The notes under the pieces: model-generated | What the model saw: the letters and a program-made list of their open reading frames with translations, nothing else | What the model was told of the DNA's origin: nothing | Databases searched by the model: none | Assembly: GCA_964019335.1 (NCBI GenBank) | Contig: OZ025676.1 | Span: 1 to 64,000 of the forward strand | Direction: 5' to 3' | DNA length: 64,000 bases | From: Diplonema japonicum | Taxonomy: Eukaryota > Euglenozoa > Diplonemea > Diplonemida > Diplonemidae | In this document: in pieces, positions 8,986 to 19,689 of the stretch | How the letters are laid out: each line of letters starts with the position of its first letter | Position numbering within the stretch: position 1 is the stretch's first letter | Made by a program: the position numbers and the translations under genes

Positions 8986-10601
8986 AAAAAAAGGGCAATT
9001 GGGGTAATAATTGACATGCAAATGCGAGAACAACAACCCAAAGAGAGGGATATAAAAAAATAAATAAAACAGTGGATGAGTTGTCAAATTAGCCTGCAGC
9101 AGGCTAAGCCGAACAAAGCTGTCATTACTTTTTCTTTTTTGCTCCAGCAAAGTAATAAAAGTCGATGTCACATGCAAACCCCATGTGGGCCGCAGGCCAT
9201 AAAAGAGGGTTCACTTGAGCTCCTGCAAATACTTCTAAATTATAAAGGGACTGCCATTTCTGACACCGAAGGGGGAGAGAGTAGGCGGAAAAAAAAAGAA
9301 GAAGAAAAAAAAAGGAAAAAAGGGGGACAGGGATAATGGTAAGAAGAAGGGCAAAATATGCAGTTGTATTGGGTCCACCTGTTATACAAAATAGTCCCCC
9401 CCCCCCCCTTTACTTTTCATGGTTTTTCCCCCCCTTCCTACGTTCTTTCAGGGCAAGCCTAAAAAAATAAACTCCTCGTATCTCTAATCTGACTCAGCTG
9501 CTGGTTATTTGGAGGAAGCAACTTTTAATATTTCAATCCACAAAGCACGCGGAAAGAACATTCTCAGCCCCCCCCCCCCCCCCCCCAAAGGTCAGATTAG
9601 AAATTCGAACCGTGTACAGGTCGCGACCCACCAAACCAGCCTTTTTGAACAAAAGGAAAAAACTCAAAGTAAAAGACAACCACATGAGGACAGGACCTCA
9701 TAAAAACAGGCTCCCACAGGTTTCTCCGACCTCGACAGCCCCTTTGAGACATTTCGGACTTTGCTTGACGGGTTTAGAGATATGAGGCGTAAAAAGTCTA
9801 AAGGTACATGAAAAATTCAAAGTAAAAAACATGCAACCGTAATAGTATGAAGAATAAAAAAGGGAAAGAAAAATCAAGCTTTGAAGCTTGAGAAAAACTA
9901 CCCATAAGGTACGGAAAAGATACATTTTAAAGCGAAAAATAAAAATAAAAAACGTTTATCATTTTCTTTTTTTTTTTCCTTCTGATCCTTTCTTTCTGCT
10001 TTCTTTTTCTTTTTCTCGTTTCCAATTCCCCTTCTTGCCAAGCCGAAGGAGGGCTGAGTGTGGTACAAAAATGGGAAGGAAAAATTAAAATATGGCTACC
10101 CAGCTGAAAAGGGGCAAACGAAGTTGCTAAAACCTTATCGCCAAATGGCCAAGGCTCCTTGTTGTCTGGTAAACTTCAACTGAACACCTGCCATATGACA
10201 AAAAAAAGAAGAGAAAGAGAGAGAAAGATAGAACCCCAAGGTAATGCTAGGGGGTGGACTTAACCAGCTTTTGTGCACAACTACATGCTTTTTCTTCTTT
10301 ATTTTCTTTCCTTTTTCTGAAGAACGAAAAGCGAAGGCGGACAAAAGAAAATAAAAAGGAAGCTAGAATATCTTTTCCTTGAAACGGGTGACGGGAGGGG
10401 CGACAGGTGGTTTCCCTACCTGCGGCCTAATCATCGTTTCTGGCGAGATACACATGAGTGGTGTGGTTGGTGGCGTGAGGACGGAGTCGTCCACGGAAGA
10501 AACCTGCGGCGACGACAGGCCCTGTTGTGTCGTGTGAGCAAGGCTTGTGGAGTAGTCTACCTGTGAGGACTCGGGTGTTAGTGTCGAGGTGTGGAACTGT
10601 G

Positions 10602-12024
10602 TTACGTCGTTGCGGTGCAGGGCATGTGGCCTGTGCAGGGTGCTGCAGTCTGAGATGCATACTTTATTGTGGCAGGATAGACCTGCGGCGCGAGGACATC
10701 CTGCTGGATAGCCTTAAGTACAGCAGCAGCTCGCCCCTTCGGGGACGACTCTCCATCCATTTTGCACGGGTGGAGCAACGCCTTCGGCGACGGCGCCAGG
10801 GACGGTCTTCTCTTTCCACACTGCAGTGTCCATTAAGCTTGCACTATCTGTACATACCTCATCCTCCAGCTCCTCTAGCAGCGGTGGCGGTGAGTGCGAG
10901 ATCGAATTCGAGACGGAACGAGGTAACAGGAACTCGCACGGGTCGATGTGCTCCATGATGTCGATCTCACTGTCCTCGACCGTGTCCACCTCTCGCTCGA
11001 TCTTTCTGATGGCATCCTCTGCGAGGTCCAGGTGTACGGAGTCCACATAGGCATAAATCGTCACAGACTGCGTCAGCGTCATCTCTCCCCTTGGTGGCGG
11101 CTCTACAAACAGCGACCCCTGAGTGCATTGCTTTCATGACTTCCACATACCTGTTCTCTGGGAAGGATGGACCTACGCGCCTTAATAATGGCGCTTGCTG
11201 CTGCAGTGCTCACTCGGATAACACGCTTCGACACACCGCTCTGGCTCTGCATCGACAGCAGGTAAGCGATGGCCGACTCAACGACGTGCTGTGTGCTGTG
11301 TGCGGCGTTATGCAGCATACCTGCGGTCCGTAGATGTCAACACACTCGTCCACAGGACGGGAGATGACGAAGGCACCGGTTGTCTCTGTTAGATGCTTCA
11401 CGGAGTTGATCACCTCGAAACACCGACGGCGTGAAGACTTCACAGTTCTCTTGTTTCCAATGAACAAGTTGTCGAGCACGCCGTTAGCATACACAGGATC
11501 GAACCTCCCCACGATCTTGGCTTCAATGTTCATGTCGGCGAGGCCTTTGTACCTCGAGTCCCCCCTGCTCAGTCTCTTTCTTGAGAGCTCTACCAGACCT
11601 GGAGGCACGTTAATAATGAGTTCAGAATGCGGTCCAAGCTGCTGCTCCACCCACGCTTTGTGCTTGTGGAGCAGGCGCGGGGGCAAGGCGTGGCGGAAGT
11701 TCTTCTCTTCGAGCGTCTCGTTAGGATTGGTGGCAGGTGGCACGTACTTGTCGAGTTTCACGATCATTGTCTTGCCCCCCTCCGCAGGTGTGGGGACGAA
11801 TGCAAAGCCCTGCGTGATGGGCGTGGACGTCGGGCTCAAGACAGGGCTAAGGTAGCCACTTTGCTGGCAAGCGAACCTGGCCCCCTGGTCGACGGGGCTC
11901 ATGGGAGGTGATGCGACTGCAGTGTTTTAATTCTAAGATGAAATATACCTTGCAAGGAGCACGTGCTGAATACAGGCTGGTTTATCAGCGGCGACAGCAC
12001 CAAGGGCGTAGGAGTTCCTTCCAT
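10602..12024 (-). CDS. Hypothetical protein, five exons
   Basis: Exons 12024-11949, 11916-11321, 11288-11151, 11100-10858 and 10820-10602 join in frame to 423 residues, with introns of 32, 32, 50 and 37 bp (GTATA or GTATG to CAG/GAG). Alternative acceptors give stops, which supports the choice. The N-terminus is Ser/Pro/Thr-rich. A middle region of about residues 60-270 is mixed alpha/beta with a RxxxGDSRYKGLADM segment. It is followed by Glu/Asp-rich sequence and a basic tail. I do not recognise the family; a nucleic-acid-binding role is possible but not shown. The downstream end borders the gene-free island. Confidence 0.75.
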
Positions 12025-12079
12025 TGCTAAGAGTGTAACCTGTGATGCTTCAGTGAGAAGTCATGTCGCATGGAAATAA

Positions 12080-12420
12080 CTATTTCTTGTCGGTGTCCCA
12101 GACCGCTCTCTTGTTATCTTTTACCAAATCAGGACGTGCAATGTTAACCTGTGAACAGTAATAAGTGTCTGTCATCATACCTTCAGCACTTTTCCATACA
12201 ACTCAGCGCCATTCATATTCTCAATTGACGCAGAGGCATCCTCTGCTTGCTCCATCTCAACAAACGCAAACCCCTTGTGCCGCGATGATGTGGGGTTCTC
12301 TTTGGGCATATTCACAGGCAGGACTATGTCACCAAATGGGCGAAAGGCGCCCTCCACAATGTCTGCTGTCACCTCCTCAGCCAGACCACCTACATACAGT
12401 ACTCGCTTGTCATCTGCCAT
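12080..12420 (-). CDS. Small RRM protein, cyclophilin-E-like RRM
   Basis: Exons 12420-12181 and 12148-12080, separated by a 32-bp GTATG...CACAG intron, give 102 residues. It is a single RNA-recognition motif: RNP2 RVLYVGGL near residue 6 and RNP1 KGFAFVEM near residue 47, ending VNIARPDL. This is the RRM pattern found at the N-terminus of cyclophilin E/33, but the protein stops after the RRM, with no isomerase domain. It should bind single-stranded RNA and might be a spliceosome-associated factor. A CGCAG acceptor lies six bases before the ATG. Confidence 0.9.
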
Positions 12421-12522
12421 GTTTACCTGCGGTGATCTTACGGCGTGTACGGTGCAGTGGTATGCAATAAAACATCAACAAACTAAACAAATCAAGTCTC
12501 TGTACATCTTAAATGGTTGCAT

Positions 12523-13187
12523 CTATTTGCGGTAGCAGGCGTTGGCCTTGCTGACAGCCGCGAGAGACAGGCCCTGCGTGCCGCTTCTGCGCGATTTGTT
12601 GGGGTCAACGAACCTGCTCGAAGTGACGACAGCGGGCCTAACGCCCATATTGTGTGCCTTCATTGGCTGTTTCGGTGCAGCCAGCGAGGAGAGTCGTGCA
12701 GACGACCTCGAGACGTTGCTCCTCGTGCTCCTGTTGCTCTTGTTGCTTCGCAAAGAGTTCGACCTTGTTTTGTCGTCCCTCTCCGCACCGACAGAACCCG
12801 CCCTCCCTCTCCTTCCCATGCTGTCCGTCCTCTGACCCGGTAGTTGCATCTCTACCCGCATTTTATCCCTGCTCCTCAAGTCACTAGCCTTCAACGCCGA
12901 CTGCTCTTTGTTTCCTGTGACAGGATGTTTTTTCTTAAGCTTGCATACCTCGTACAGGTGCACGCGAGAAGTAGTAGTCCTGCGTGTTTGGTTCCTCTTT
13001 GTTTCTCAGAGCCCTGTTGTTATTATCAATGCATCATTGGCAATTCATACTTCAAAGTCAACGGGATAGCTGCTGTATTTCCTGGTGTCGTGAAGCTTCT
13101 GGAAGCTCTAGGAGAAGCCTCCTTGCCCTTCATCTGCGTGATGAATGCCGCAAGATCCGCAGCTGTCTCCAACTTCGTGCCCGCCAT
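12523..13187 (-). CDS. Basic Ser/Arg-rich hypothetical protein
   Basis: Three exons (13187-13051, 13013-12949, 12914-12523) with 37- and 34-bp GTATG introns join in frame to 197 residues. The N-terminal 45 residues are mixed and the rest is strongly basic, with many Ser, Arg and Asn (runs such as RSNSLRSNKSNRSTRSN). No domain is recognised. The composition suggests a disordered protein that binds nucleic acid or is phosphorylated. Its ATG lies about 55 bp downstream of hairpin copy D. Confidence 0.75.
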
Positions 13188-13241
13188 GTTGTGTGTCCTG
13201 TGAAGTGAATAACGCAGGGTATTGGTTTGGAATAGATAACT

Positions 13242-13369
13242 AATATATGAGTTAAAGGAAGTCTTTGTGAGACGCCCCCTTGTTCTCATCTTCTACCTGC
13301 ACCTATCCCCTTTCAGCAGCGGTTTCTCCTCCTTTGGTGGTCTTGCCGGCCTTCTCCCCAGCCTGGCCG
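13242..13369 (-). repeat. Dispersed hairpin element, long copy D, overlapping a gene end
   Basis: Nearly identical to copy A over 128 bp. The 5' part (13369-13293) encodes the last codons and stop of the IQ/WW gene. The remainder is its 3' flank with the GTCT/AGAC hairpin and the CTCATATATT end. It is probably the parent locus of copy A, because it is the only copy continuous with a long reading frame. Confidence 0.82.
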
Positions 13370-15453
13370 CTCTTTCTCTTCGTTCTCTCGCCCATTGTCC
13401 TTTCAACGCCTCTAGGTCATGCTTGGTCTTCGGTGATGCAAATATCGCCCTCCTGTTCCATCCGATCACCGCCTTTGTCCTCCCGATGGACCGTAGTGTG
13501 TGCACCCTTGTGCTCAACTAAACTACCGTTGTGTGTCGCATTAAAGAGTGTACACCAACTGTTTTCTTTCAGACAAGATGGTGCTCTGCGCCTCCAGTCT
13601 AATCCGCTCCAAGGAGTTTTCTAAGTTGCTAATATGAGCTTGTTGGGCTGTTTTGTGCTCTGATCGAACACGACCAACCTTCACCCATTGCCGCTTTCTG
13701 TGGATTTCTGCCAGCCTGAGGTTAGGGTGCTCGGACGTGATGCGCTTCGTCTTCAGATTGAGGTACTGCTTTGTGCCATCTGACTGTGTTTGCGCCGACC
13801 ATTCGGAGTCCAAGGGTACCTCCGTCAGGCACACTTTTGTCATCTTTTCTTCCCACATCTTCCACTCCTTCTTAAAGTTCGATTCTTCATCCTGCACCGC
13901 CCTTCTTGCTCTAGCAAGCTCAGTTTCTAAGTTAATAACACCCCCCGCGTACTCCCTCATAGATCGTGCTGTTTTCCTGTCTTCGGCAATGAAGGACTTC
14001 AGCAGCAGCTGTTCTTGGTGCCGGATCTTTACCTAAAAGCATATTGGGCACTTGCTAACATACCGCTCTTAGATCCCGCATAACAGTTACTCGGTACCTC
14101 CGTACGATTGAACCTAGCAGCACACGCTGCAGAACCATCACAGCCCGTTGCCTTATTGCACAGGGCTTCCTTCCCTGCTGCCACCCTCTGAACACCTTTT
14201 GGATCTTCACACACGCCACGCACATCATAGGCAACGATGTCATGTCTGTTGTCGCCACCGTGTGCTCCAGTTGCTGCGTGCGTTTCTTAAGGAAAATTGA
14301 AAATTGATACCTGTCTGTAGCGTGCATCGTCAAGAAGGCCTTCCTTTCGACAGGATGCAACCCATTTCCTGGTGACTGTTCTCCAGTACTTTCGTTTTCG
14401 CCACCACCGCTGTATTCTGAACGAGGCTATGTGCCGCGATAATGGTGCTGGTGCCTTTTTAGGCAATTTCAAGTTCGCACCCTTCGCTGGCCCCTTGGTG
14501 CCCTCTTCCAACGTTGACGGTGTGATGGTTCTGGGTTTGTGAGCAGTGCCAAGATTGGGCAAGTGTGGAGAAGGGGCACGTGAGCTGTGCGTTGAGGCCG
14601 CATGGAGCTTATCTGTCTTTGCTGTGCCATTTACTTCGTTCTCCTTTGCTGCAGGGAGCATGGATTGCTTGTTATTGTGCGACTGCCTAAATGCTTGAAT
14701 CTTCTGTAACGTGATGCCAGCCTTCTTAACTTTCAGCAAGCAAGACGCGTCCATATTATTCCGTTCCACAGCACTTTCTGCAGCAGCCATCCAGTCTTTG
14801 CGTTGCTGCGCCATTCGGCTGCAACAGTGGATGAAAGGGTCCATGTCGGTGGCATGTGACTTGCCTATCTTCTTTCGCTTCATGTTAATTTCACATAAAT
14901 GAATTAACTGCGACATGTCATTAAGTGCAGAGAAGAGCAGAGGGTCGTAAGCACTGCTTGAAGTCAGAAGGGATTCGATTTTCTTGCGTGACGCTGTGGC
15001 GGCTTCGGCCTTATGATCTACAATTCCCCTCCAAAGGTTATCTCCTGCGCAAGAGTTGTAAGGGTTTCTTTGAAGTGATGCCGTCGTCAGTGAGTACACG
15101 GTACCTAGCTCCTCTTCCTCGATCCCTGAAAGCTCTGCCGTGCTGCCCTCCCACAGCAACTGACCGGACGGGACCGAGCCTATGCTCTGCCTCCCAGACA
15201 TCTGCATGTTACTGTCCTGCCTTGCAATTAGGCTCAACGCGCCCACCTCTTGATCGACGCGCCACTCCTCCTTGTAGATCATCCGCATGACCTCACTATC
15301 CCCCAGCGTGCCTTGATGTATTTGCTGAATGTCTGACTCTCTCTTGCATCCCATCCTTGCGAGCTTGTCGTATTCGCACCATTGTCGGCTTTTGTTTTGG
15401 AACTCTGTCTTCTGTGCATTCAAACCTATCGAGTCATGACATTTCTTCGACAT
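13293..15453 (-). CDS. IQ-motif and WW-domain protein
   Basis: Exons 15453-14311, 14273-14064 and 14032-13554 are well supported, with introns of 37 and 31 bp. A fourth exon, 13512-13293, is inferred by a GTACAC...TTGAG intron that keeps frame; the total is 683 residues. IQ-like helices lie near residues 360-375 (FRIQRWWRKRKYWR) and 400-415 (VKIQKVFRGWQQGR), which would bind calmodulin or centrin. A WW-like domain near residue 510 has the spaced W and a C-terminal HPN. Coiled-coil segments flank it. The N-terminal 350 residues are mostly disordered. The combination resembles centriolar or ciliary scaffold proteins. The last exon is uncertain because its 5' splice site is atypical and it lies in a repeat. 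Confidence 0.75.
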
Positions 15454-15539
15454 GTCCTGTTGAAATTGAGCAAGGCATCAAGAAACAATAGAGTACATGG
15501 TACATGGTACAAACATTATTACAACATAACAACAGTGTA

Positions 15540-17176
15540 CTACGTAGGTGGCATAACCACGTGGACCACGCCGCCCGTCGACAGCCCCATGTCTGTCAGT
15601 GTCTGGGCGTCGTCCCAAGACTTCCCATTGTGCACGATTCGCATGTACGTCAAGTCACCCCCCCATGCGTTCTGTGTTGCTTTTTGTGTGCGGTATGAAT
15701 ACCTGTATCTTAATCTTTATCTCCCTCACAGGTAGCGTGGTTGGCAACGACGTAAGTGTCATGGACTGTAAAAAGTAGTAGAAAAAGAAAACAGCATACC
15801 TTTCCGTCCAACGATCGGACTTCAATTGTGCACTGCTCTGTAGGTGCAGCTTCTGAACGCTGGGAAGGAGCCGGTGATGGTGGTGGCTGGACAAATGAAG
15901 CCACAGAAGGCGCTTGTGTTGTGGACGAGGCTGCAGAAGGTGCCACGTTAACAGCTACCAAAGAGACGTCGCTCTCCCTTCTGCCCCTCTCTCTTTGACT
16001 TCTTTGGCTTCTCGCGCTCTCTTGTCGACTCACTAGTACTGGTACTGGAGGTGCTGGTGCTGGTGCTGGTACAGGAGGTGTTGGTGCAGATTCCTCTCGA
16101 CGAGGCACTGGCTCAACTCTCTGCGAACCCATTGATGATATTTCTGCCCTTCCGCCCCTGTTCTGCATTTCGGCCCATTGTTTCCACTGCCCATCCTCCC
16201 TGCCCCAGCCTTCGCCGAAAGGCCGTTTATCCACAGGGCTGCTAGACGAGGGGTGTCTTCCTACCTCCATCTCCTCTTCATCCTCTTGCTTCTTTGAACT
16301 TTTGAAGTCGAACTTCGAACGGTTCTCTTGCACTGATCGCAGGGGGCTGCTGTCTGCTCTTGGCTTCGGCTTATTCTTTGGATCTGTTTTCTTCTTATAC
16401 CGCGATGCCGGCACTTGGCGCACTTCAAAGACAGGGTCGTTGGAGGGAACCACATCTTCAGGGGCAGGCGGAGTTCCCGAACGGTCAGTCGGTGTGCGAA
16501 CCTCGAATCTGCGGGGTGTTGTGGGTGCGATCTGCATGGGCTGGATATAGGGCTTTACATTAGCGGCAGCCTGCACCTCTGGAGCAGAATGTGCTGGTGT
16601 GTAAACAGGATTGGACGTAGCGTGCTCTATGTATCCTGGTGTGTATGCGGGTGGGTTTGGTGCTTGTGCGTACTGCCGGGGAGGGGAAATGGTAGCTGTG
16701 CTGTTGGGCTCGAGCTTCGAGGACATATTACCACAAGACGTGCACAACGCGTACTGGCCTTTGGCGTATGAGATCTGCTTCACCAATACACCTCCGCACA
16801 AACAGTTTTGAGTGCTTGAGAACATTGGCCTAGCCTGATGCTGAGGCGACTGATGCGACGAACTAACTTGCGGAGAAACCTGGGGTGCCACACGCGGGGG
16901 AGTGTTAGCGTTGTGTCCTAGTCGCATTGCCACACGATCAACGCTTTGGTGGAGGTGTTCGGGGCTGATGACTGCTGCGTCTGACCCATAGTACCGCGCC
17001 TTAGACGAAGCAGTGCCCTGAAGGATCTGCCAGGTTATGTTGTCGATCATCATCAACTTGATTTTAAGTTGCTGTGCAGTGTTGCCACGATGGTACTCCG
17101 CCAGCCCCATCTCGAATCCCGTCCACCCGAAGGCAAAGTCATTTGTTAGTTTTAATACAAGATCACGCTCGTCCAT
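15540..17176 (-). CDS. Pro-rich protein with C-terminal ubiquitin-like domain
   Basis: Exons 17176-15800, 15765-15703 and 15671-15540, with 34- and 31-bp introns, give 523 residues. A long Pro/Ser/Gln-rich middle contains a four-Cys cluster (CLCGG and CTSCG, about residues 145-175) that may bind zinc. The C-terminal 80 residues, assembled only after splicing, read like a ubiquitin fold: TIEVRSLDGK, IKIKIQ, MRIVHNGKSW, TLTDMGLSTGG, VVHVVMPPT. There is no terminal di-glycine, so it is a fixed UBL domain rather than a modifier. The start ATG follows a CTCAG acceptor by two bases. It may be an adaptor for proteasome or ubiquitin pathways, but that is inference. Confidence 0.8.
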
Positions 17177-17271
17177 CCCTGAGTGGTGTGGCAATATCAT
17201 TAAGTGGATAACAATGAAGTACCACCAGAAGGCAGCATATGCGTCATCGGAAGATGCTTCGCTCGCTGCCG

Positions 17272-17784
17272 TCAGTCCAACATGAAGACGCCCCCTTTGC
17301 GATAAAAGCCGTTTTTGATAACCGGTTTTCGCCCATGGTTTGCAAGGCCGGTGTTGCGCACAGGCGGAAGGTCCGAGCACTTCCAACCGATTGACTGAAA
17401 AGGAGGTTTTTTTTAAATCGAACGGCATACCTGGCTGGACGTGAGGGGATGCTTTTGCTTATTCTGTGGGGGTACCTTATTTCTGAGCTTAAGGTAAGCA
17501 GTTCTTCCACTCCCGTCCTTCGACACACCGTCAAACAGCACTGTGCGGTTTTCAACATTTGCCTCCTCCTCAGACCTCCTCGTCTCTGATTGCCTGTCAT
17601 TGTACTTGTCCGTCACAGTCCTCTCCAGATCCTCCAGATGCGGTGCATACTGCTTCCTCCATTCGTCTCGTATGATGTTCTCCTTGTTCACCTGAGCCTT
17701 CCAGCACTCAACCGACAATGTATTGCATCCCATACCCATGGCATGCGTGCTAGACTGCTTCTTCGCCTTTTGGTCCTGCACCAT
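17272..17784 (-). CDS. Small hypothetical protein
   Basis: Exons 17784-17431 and 17394-17272, around a 36-bp GTATG...TTCAG intron, give 158 residues. The N-terminal 120 residues are charged and helical. The C-terminus ends NGFYRKGGVFMLD and looks like a compact conserved motif. I do not recognise the family. Its stop lies 95 bp upstream of the UBL-protein ATG on the same strand. A 29-base A-run on the plus strand, a T-run in the sense direction, precedes the gene and may act as the pyrimidine tract for its acceptor. Confidence 0.75.
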
Positions 17785-17892
17785 TTTGTGCACACTTTGA
17801 AACAATTCTTTTTTTCTTTTTTGATTCGATGGTGCGACTCGAGAAAAAAAAGGACACGGACGTAGCAACCCCAACAGTGACTACGGACCATG

Positions 17893-17923
<31 letters not shown>

Positions 17924-18002
17924 GCAAAAAAAATGAAAGAAAAAAATGACTAAGACCACACAAAAAAGCTTAGCATTTTTCAGGTAAATGGACTCATTAC
18001 AG

Positions 18003-18972
18003 CTAGACAGCCTGGTCCTGCGGGAAAGTATGATGAGGGGTGCAAATACATACGAAATATTTAGCCTGCAAGGCCTCCGCTGCAGGGATGCGGTTGCTGG
18101 GTTCCCATTCCAAGAATTGGCGTAGCAAACTGTGAATTTTCTTTTAAAAAGGTGCGAGGTTGAGCATACTCTACTCCAGACGACTTTATCTTAGCGTTGA
18201 GAGAGGGGACAGTGTTGTTGGGCTCGTAGCTAACGAGGAAGTCAGATGAGGAGAGCAAGTCAGCGGAGAGGGGGTAGGAGTGCATGGACTGCCACACGTC
18301 CCGCGAAGGGGTCCCGAGCGTTTTGAAGATGGCGAGCAATTGATCAGGCTCCTTCTGCCCTATGAACAAAGGTACTCCTGTCGACATCTCAGCAAAGATG
18401 CACCCCACCGACCACATGTCGATCCCCGTGCCGTACGTGTTAGACCCAAGCAGCACATCGGGTGCTCTGTACCATAGTGTTACTGCTTCATGCGTGAATC
18501 TCTTCACAGGTATGCCTATGGCCCGCCCAAGACCAAAATCAGCTATTCTCAAACTACCTTTTTTGATAAGTAGGTTTTGCGGTTTCAAATCTCTATGCAA
18601 CACGTTCCGCGAGTGGCAGTAAGCCAAACCCTGCAGAAGCTCCTGCAGAAAGTGGCGGATGATGCCCGACTCGAGACTACCGTTGTGCACGTCGATGTAC
18701 TTCTTTAGGTCCTGCTCCAAGTGCTCGAACACCAACGTCAGTTTATGTAATGTGTAGATCACATCCAGCAGCTTCACAATATTAGGGTGCTTGAGCTCCT
18801 TGAGGAGCGATATCTCGCGTATGGCGGTGCAAGGCACCCCTTCGTCTTCGCCATCAAATCGTATCTTTTTCAGAGCAACGAGCTCCCCGCTGTCCTTGTC
18901 CTTTGCCTTGTAGACCACACCGAAGGCACCTTCTCCGATTTTATCGAGCTTTGTGTACTTCGTGCCCGACAT
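18003..18972 (-). CDS. Cyclin-dependent kinase (PCTAIRE type)
   Basis: Exons 18972-18170, 18129-18054 and 18017-18003, with 40- and 36-bp introns, give 297 residues. Splicing restores the canonical CDK end ([18 protein letters not shown]...ALQAKYF) that is lost if the frame is read through. Motifs: [10 protein letters not shown] loop, PCTAIRE cyclin-binding helix, [16 protein letters not shown]-loop [26 protein letters not shown]. The usual Thr-Tyr pair in the glycine loop is Ala-Phe, so Wee1-type inhibitory phosphorylation there is not possible. The length and compactness are typical for a CDK1/2/5-like enzyme. A TTCAG acceptor lies six bases before the ATG. Confidence 0.95.
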
Positions 18973-19689
18973 GGTGCCCTGAAGTGTAGTAAATGCGAAA
19001 ACTAAATAGCGAAAAAGACCCAAAACCCAATTTCATCGTGACCGTGTAACCTACCTCACATCATTACGCCATGTGCATCTAACCGATCTTTTCACTGCAC
19101 TTAGCAGTCTTGCACCACTCTACAGCCCCTCCAGGCCGAGTCAACGGACCTCTGTTCTGCTTAAACCGATACCCACGCACTTTGCACGGTTGCTGCTTGC
19201 TCCCAACGCCCAGCCCTGGCCCTGGCATCTGCATGCACACATCTCCCAGCGATCCTGTGTACACCTTAGACCATACCATTCCTGTTGTGAGGTAGTGCAG
19301 TGGACCATAAAGGAAAGGAATAATAATATTAAAGTAGGCATAGACAAAAGAAAAGGGGCAGAGCAGGAAGGCATTCGTTGAAGCCGCTCTTTTTTATTTC
19401 TCTTTTTAAGAATAAGAAAAACATTGAATAAAAAAACGAGAAAGAATAAAAGTAAAACTAAACCATAAGCTTAGTGAGCGGAAAGTGAAACTGTAAAGTT
19501 GCATTTTTTTTCTTTTTTGGAGAGAGAACAAAGAATGTATGCCGCAAGGGCTAGCAGCGGCGTGCGCAGAATATTCACACACAGTTAAGTTTGCAGCGAC
19601 CTCCTTCAAAAAGGTCGCGTGCATCTTGTGCGAAGCAAGTCGAACCCTCGGAACAGTATGTACAAGGAACTTGAGCTTGATCAAGTGGC
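18973..19689. other. Intergenic, no gene seen
   Basis: About 700 bp between the CDK start and the membrane-protein stop. Several short frames on both strands lack conserved features. The segment near 19380-19530 is A/T-rich. No RNA gene was recognised. Confidence 0.6.

Larger units (their letters stand above)
6635..10601. other. Gene-free low-complexity island
   Basis: Nearly 4 kb with no ORF that looks like protein. Candidate frames are lysine/phenylalanine-rich translations of poly-A and poly-T. It contains (GTTT)n near 7644-7678, (CTTT)n near 7694-7732, a 23-base T-run at 8077-8099, C-runs near 9396-9408 and 9568-9586, and hairpin elements B and C. I looked for tRNA and snRNA signatures and found none convincing. 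It could hold unrecognised non-coding RNA genes or a transcription start region for the downstream cluster. Confidence 0.7.

Noticed and set aside
9590-9645. tRNA-like T-loop GGTTCGAAT on the minus strand
   Set aside because: The flanking bases do not form a T-stem or acceptor stem and no anticodon arm could be placed.
13541-14063. Apparent frameshift in the IQ/WW gene
   Set aside because: Careful recount of the junction and exon shows the frame is continuous through VKIRHQEQ to the WW domain; no break is needed.
18061-18168. Divergent CDK C-terminus read through without splicing
   Set aside because: Removing the 40- and 36-bp introns restores the standard CDK end, so the read-through tail is intronic.
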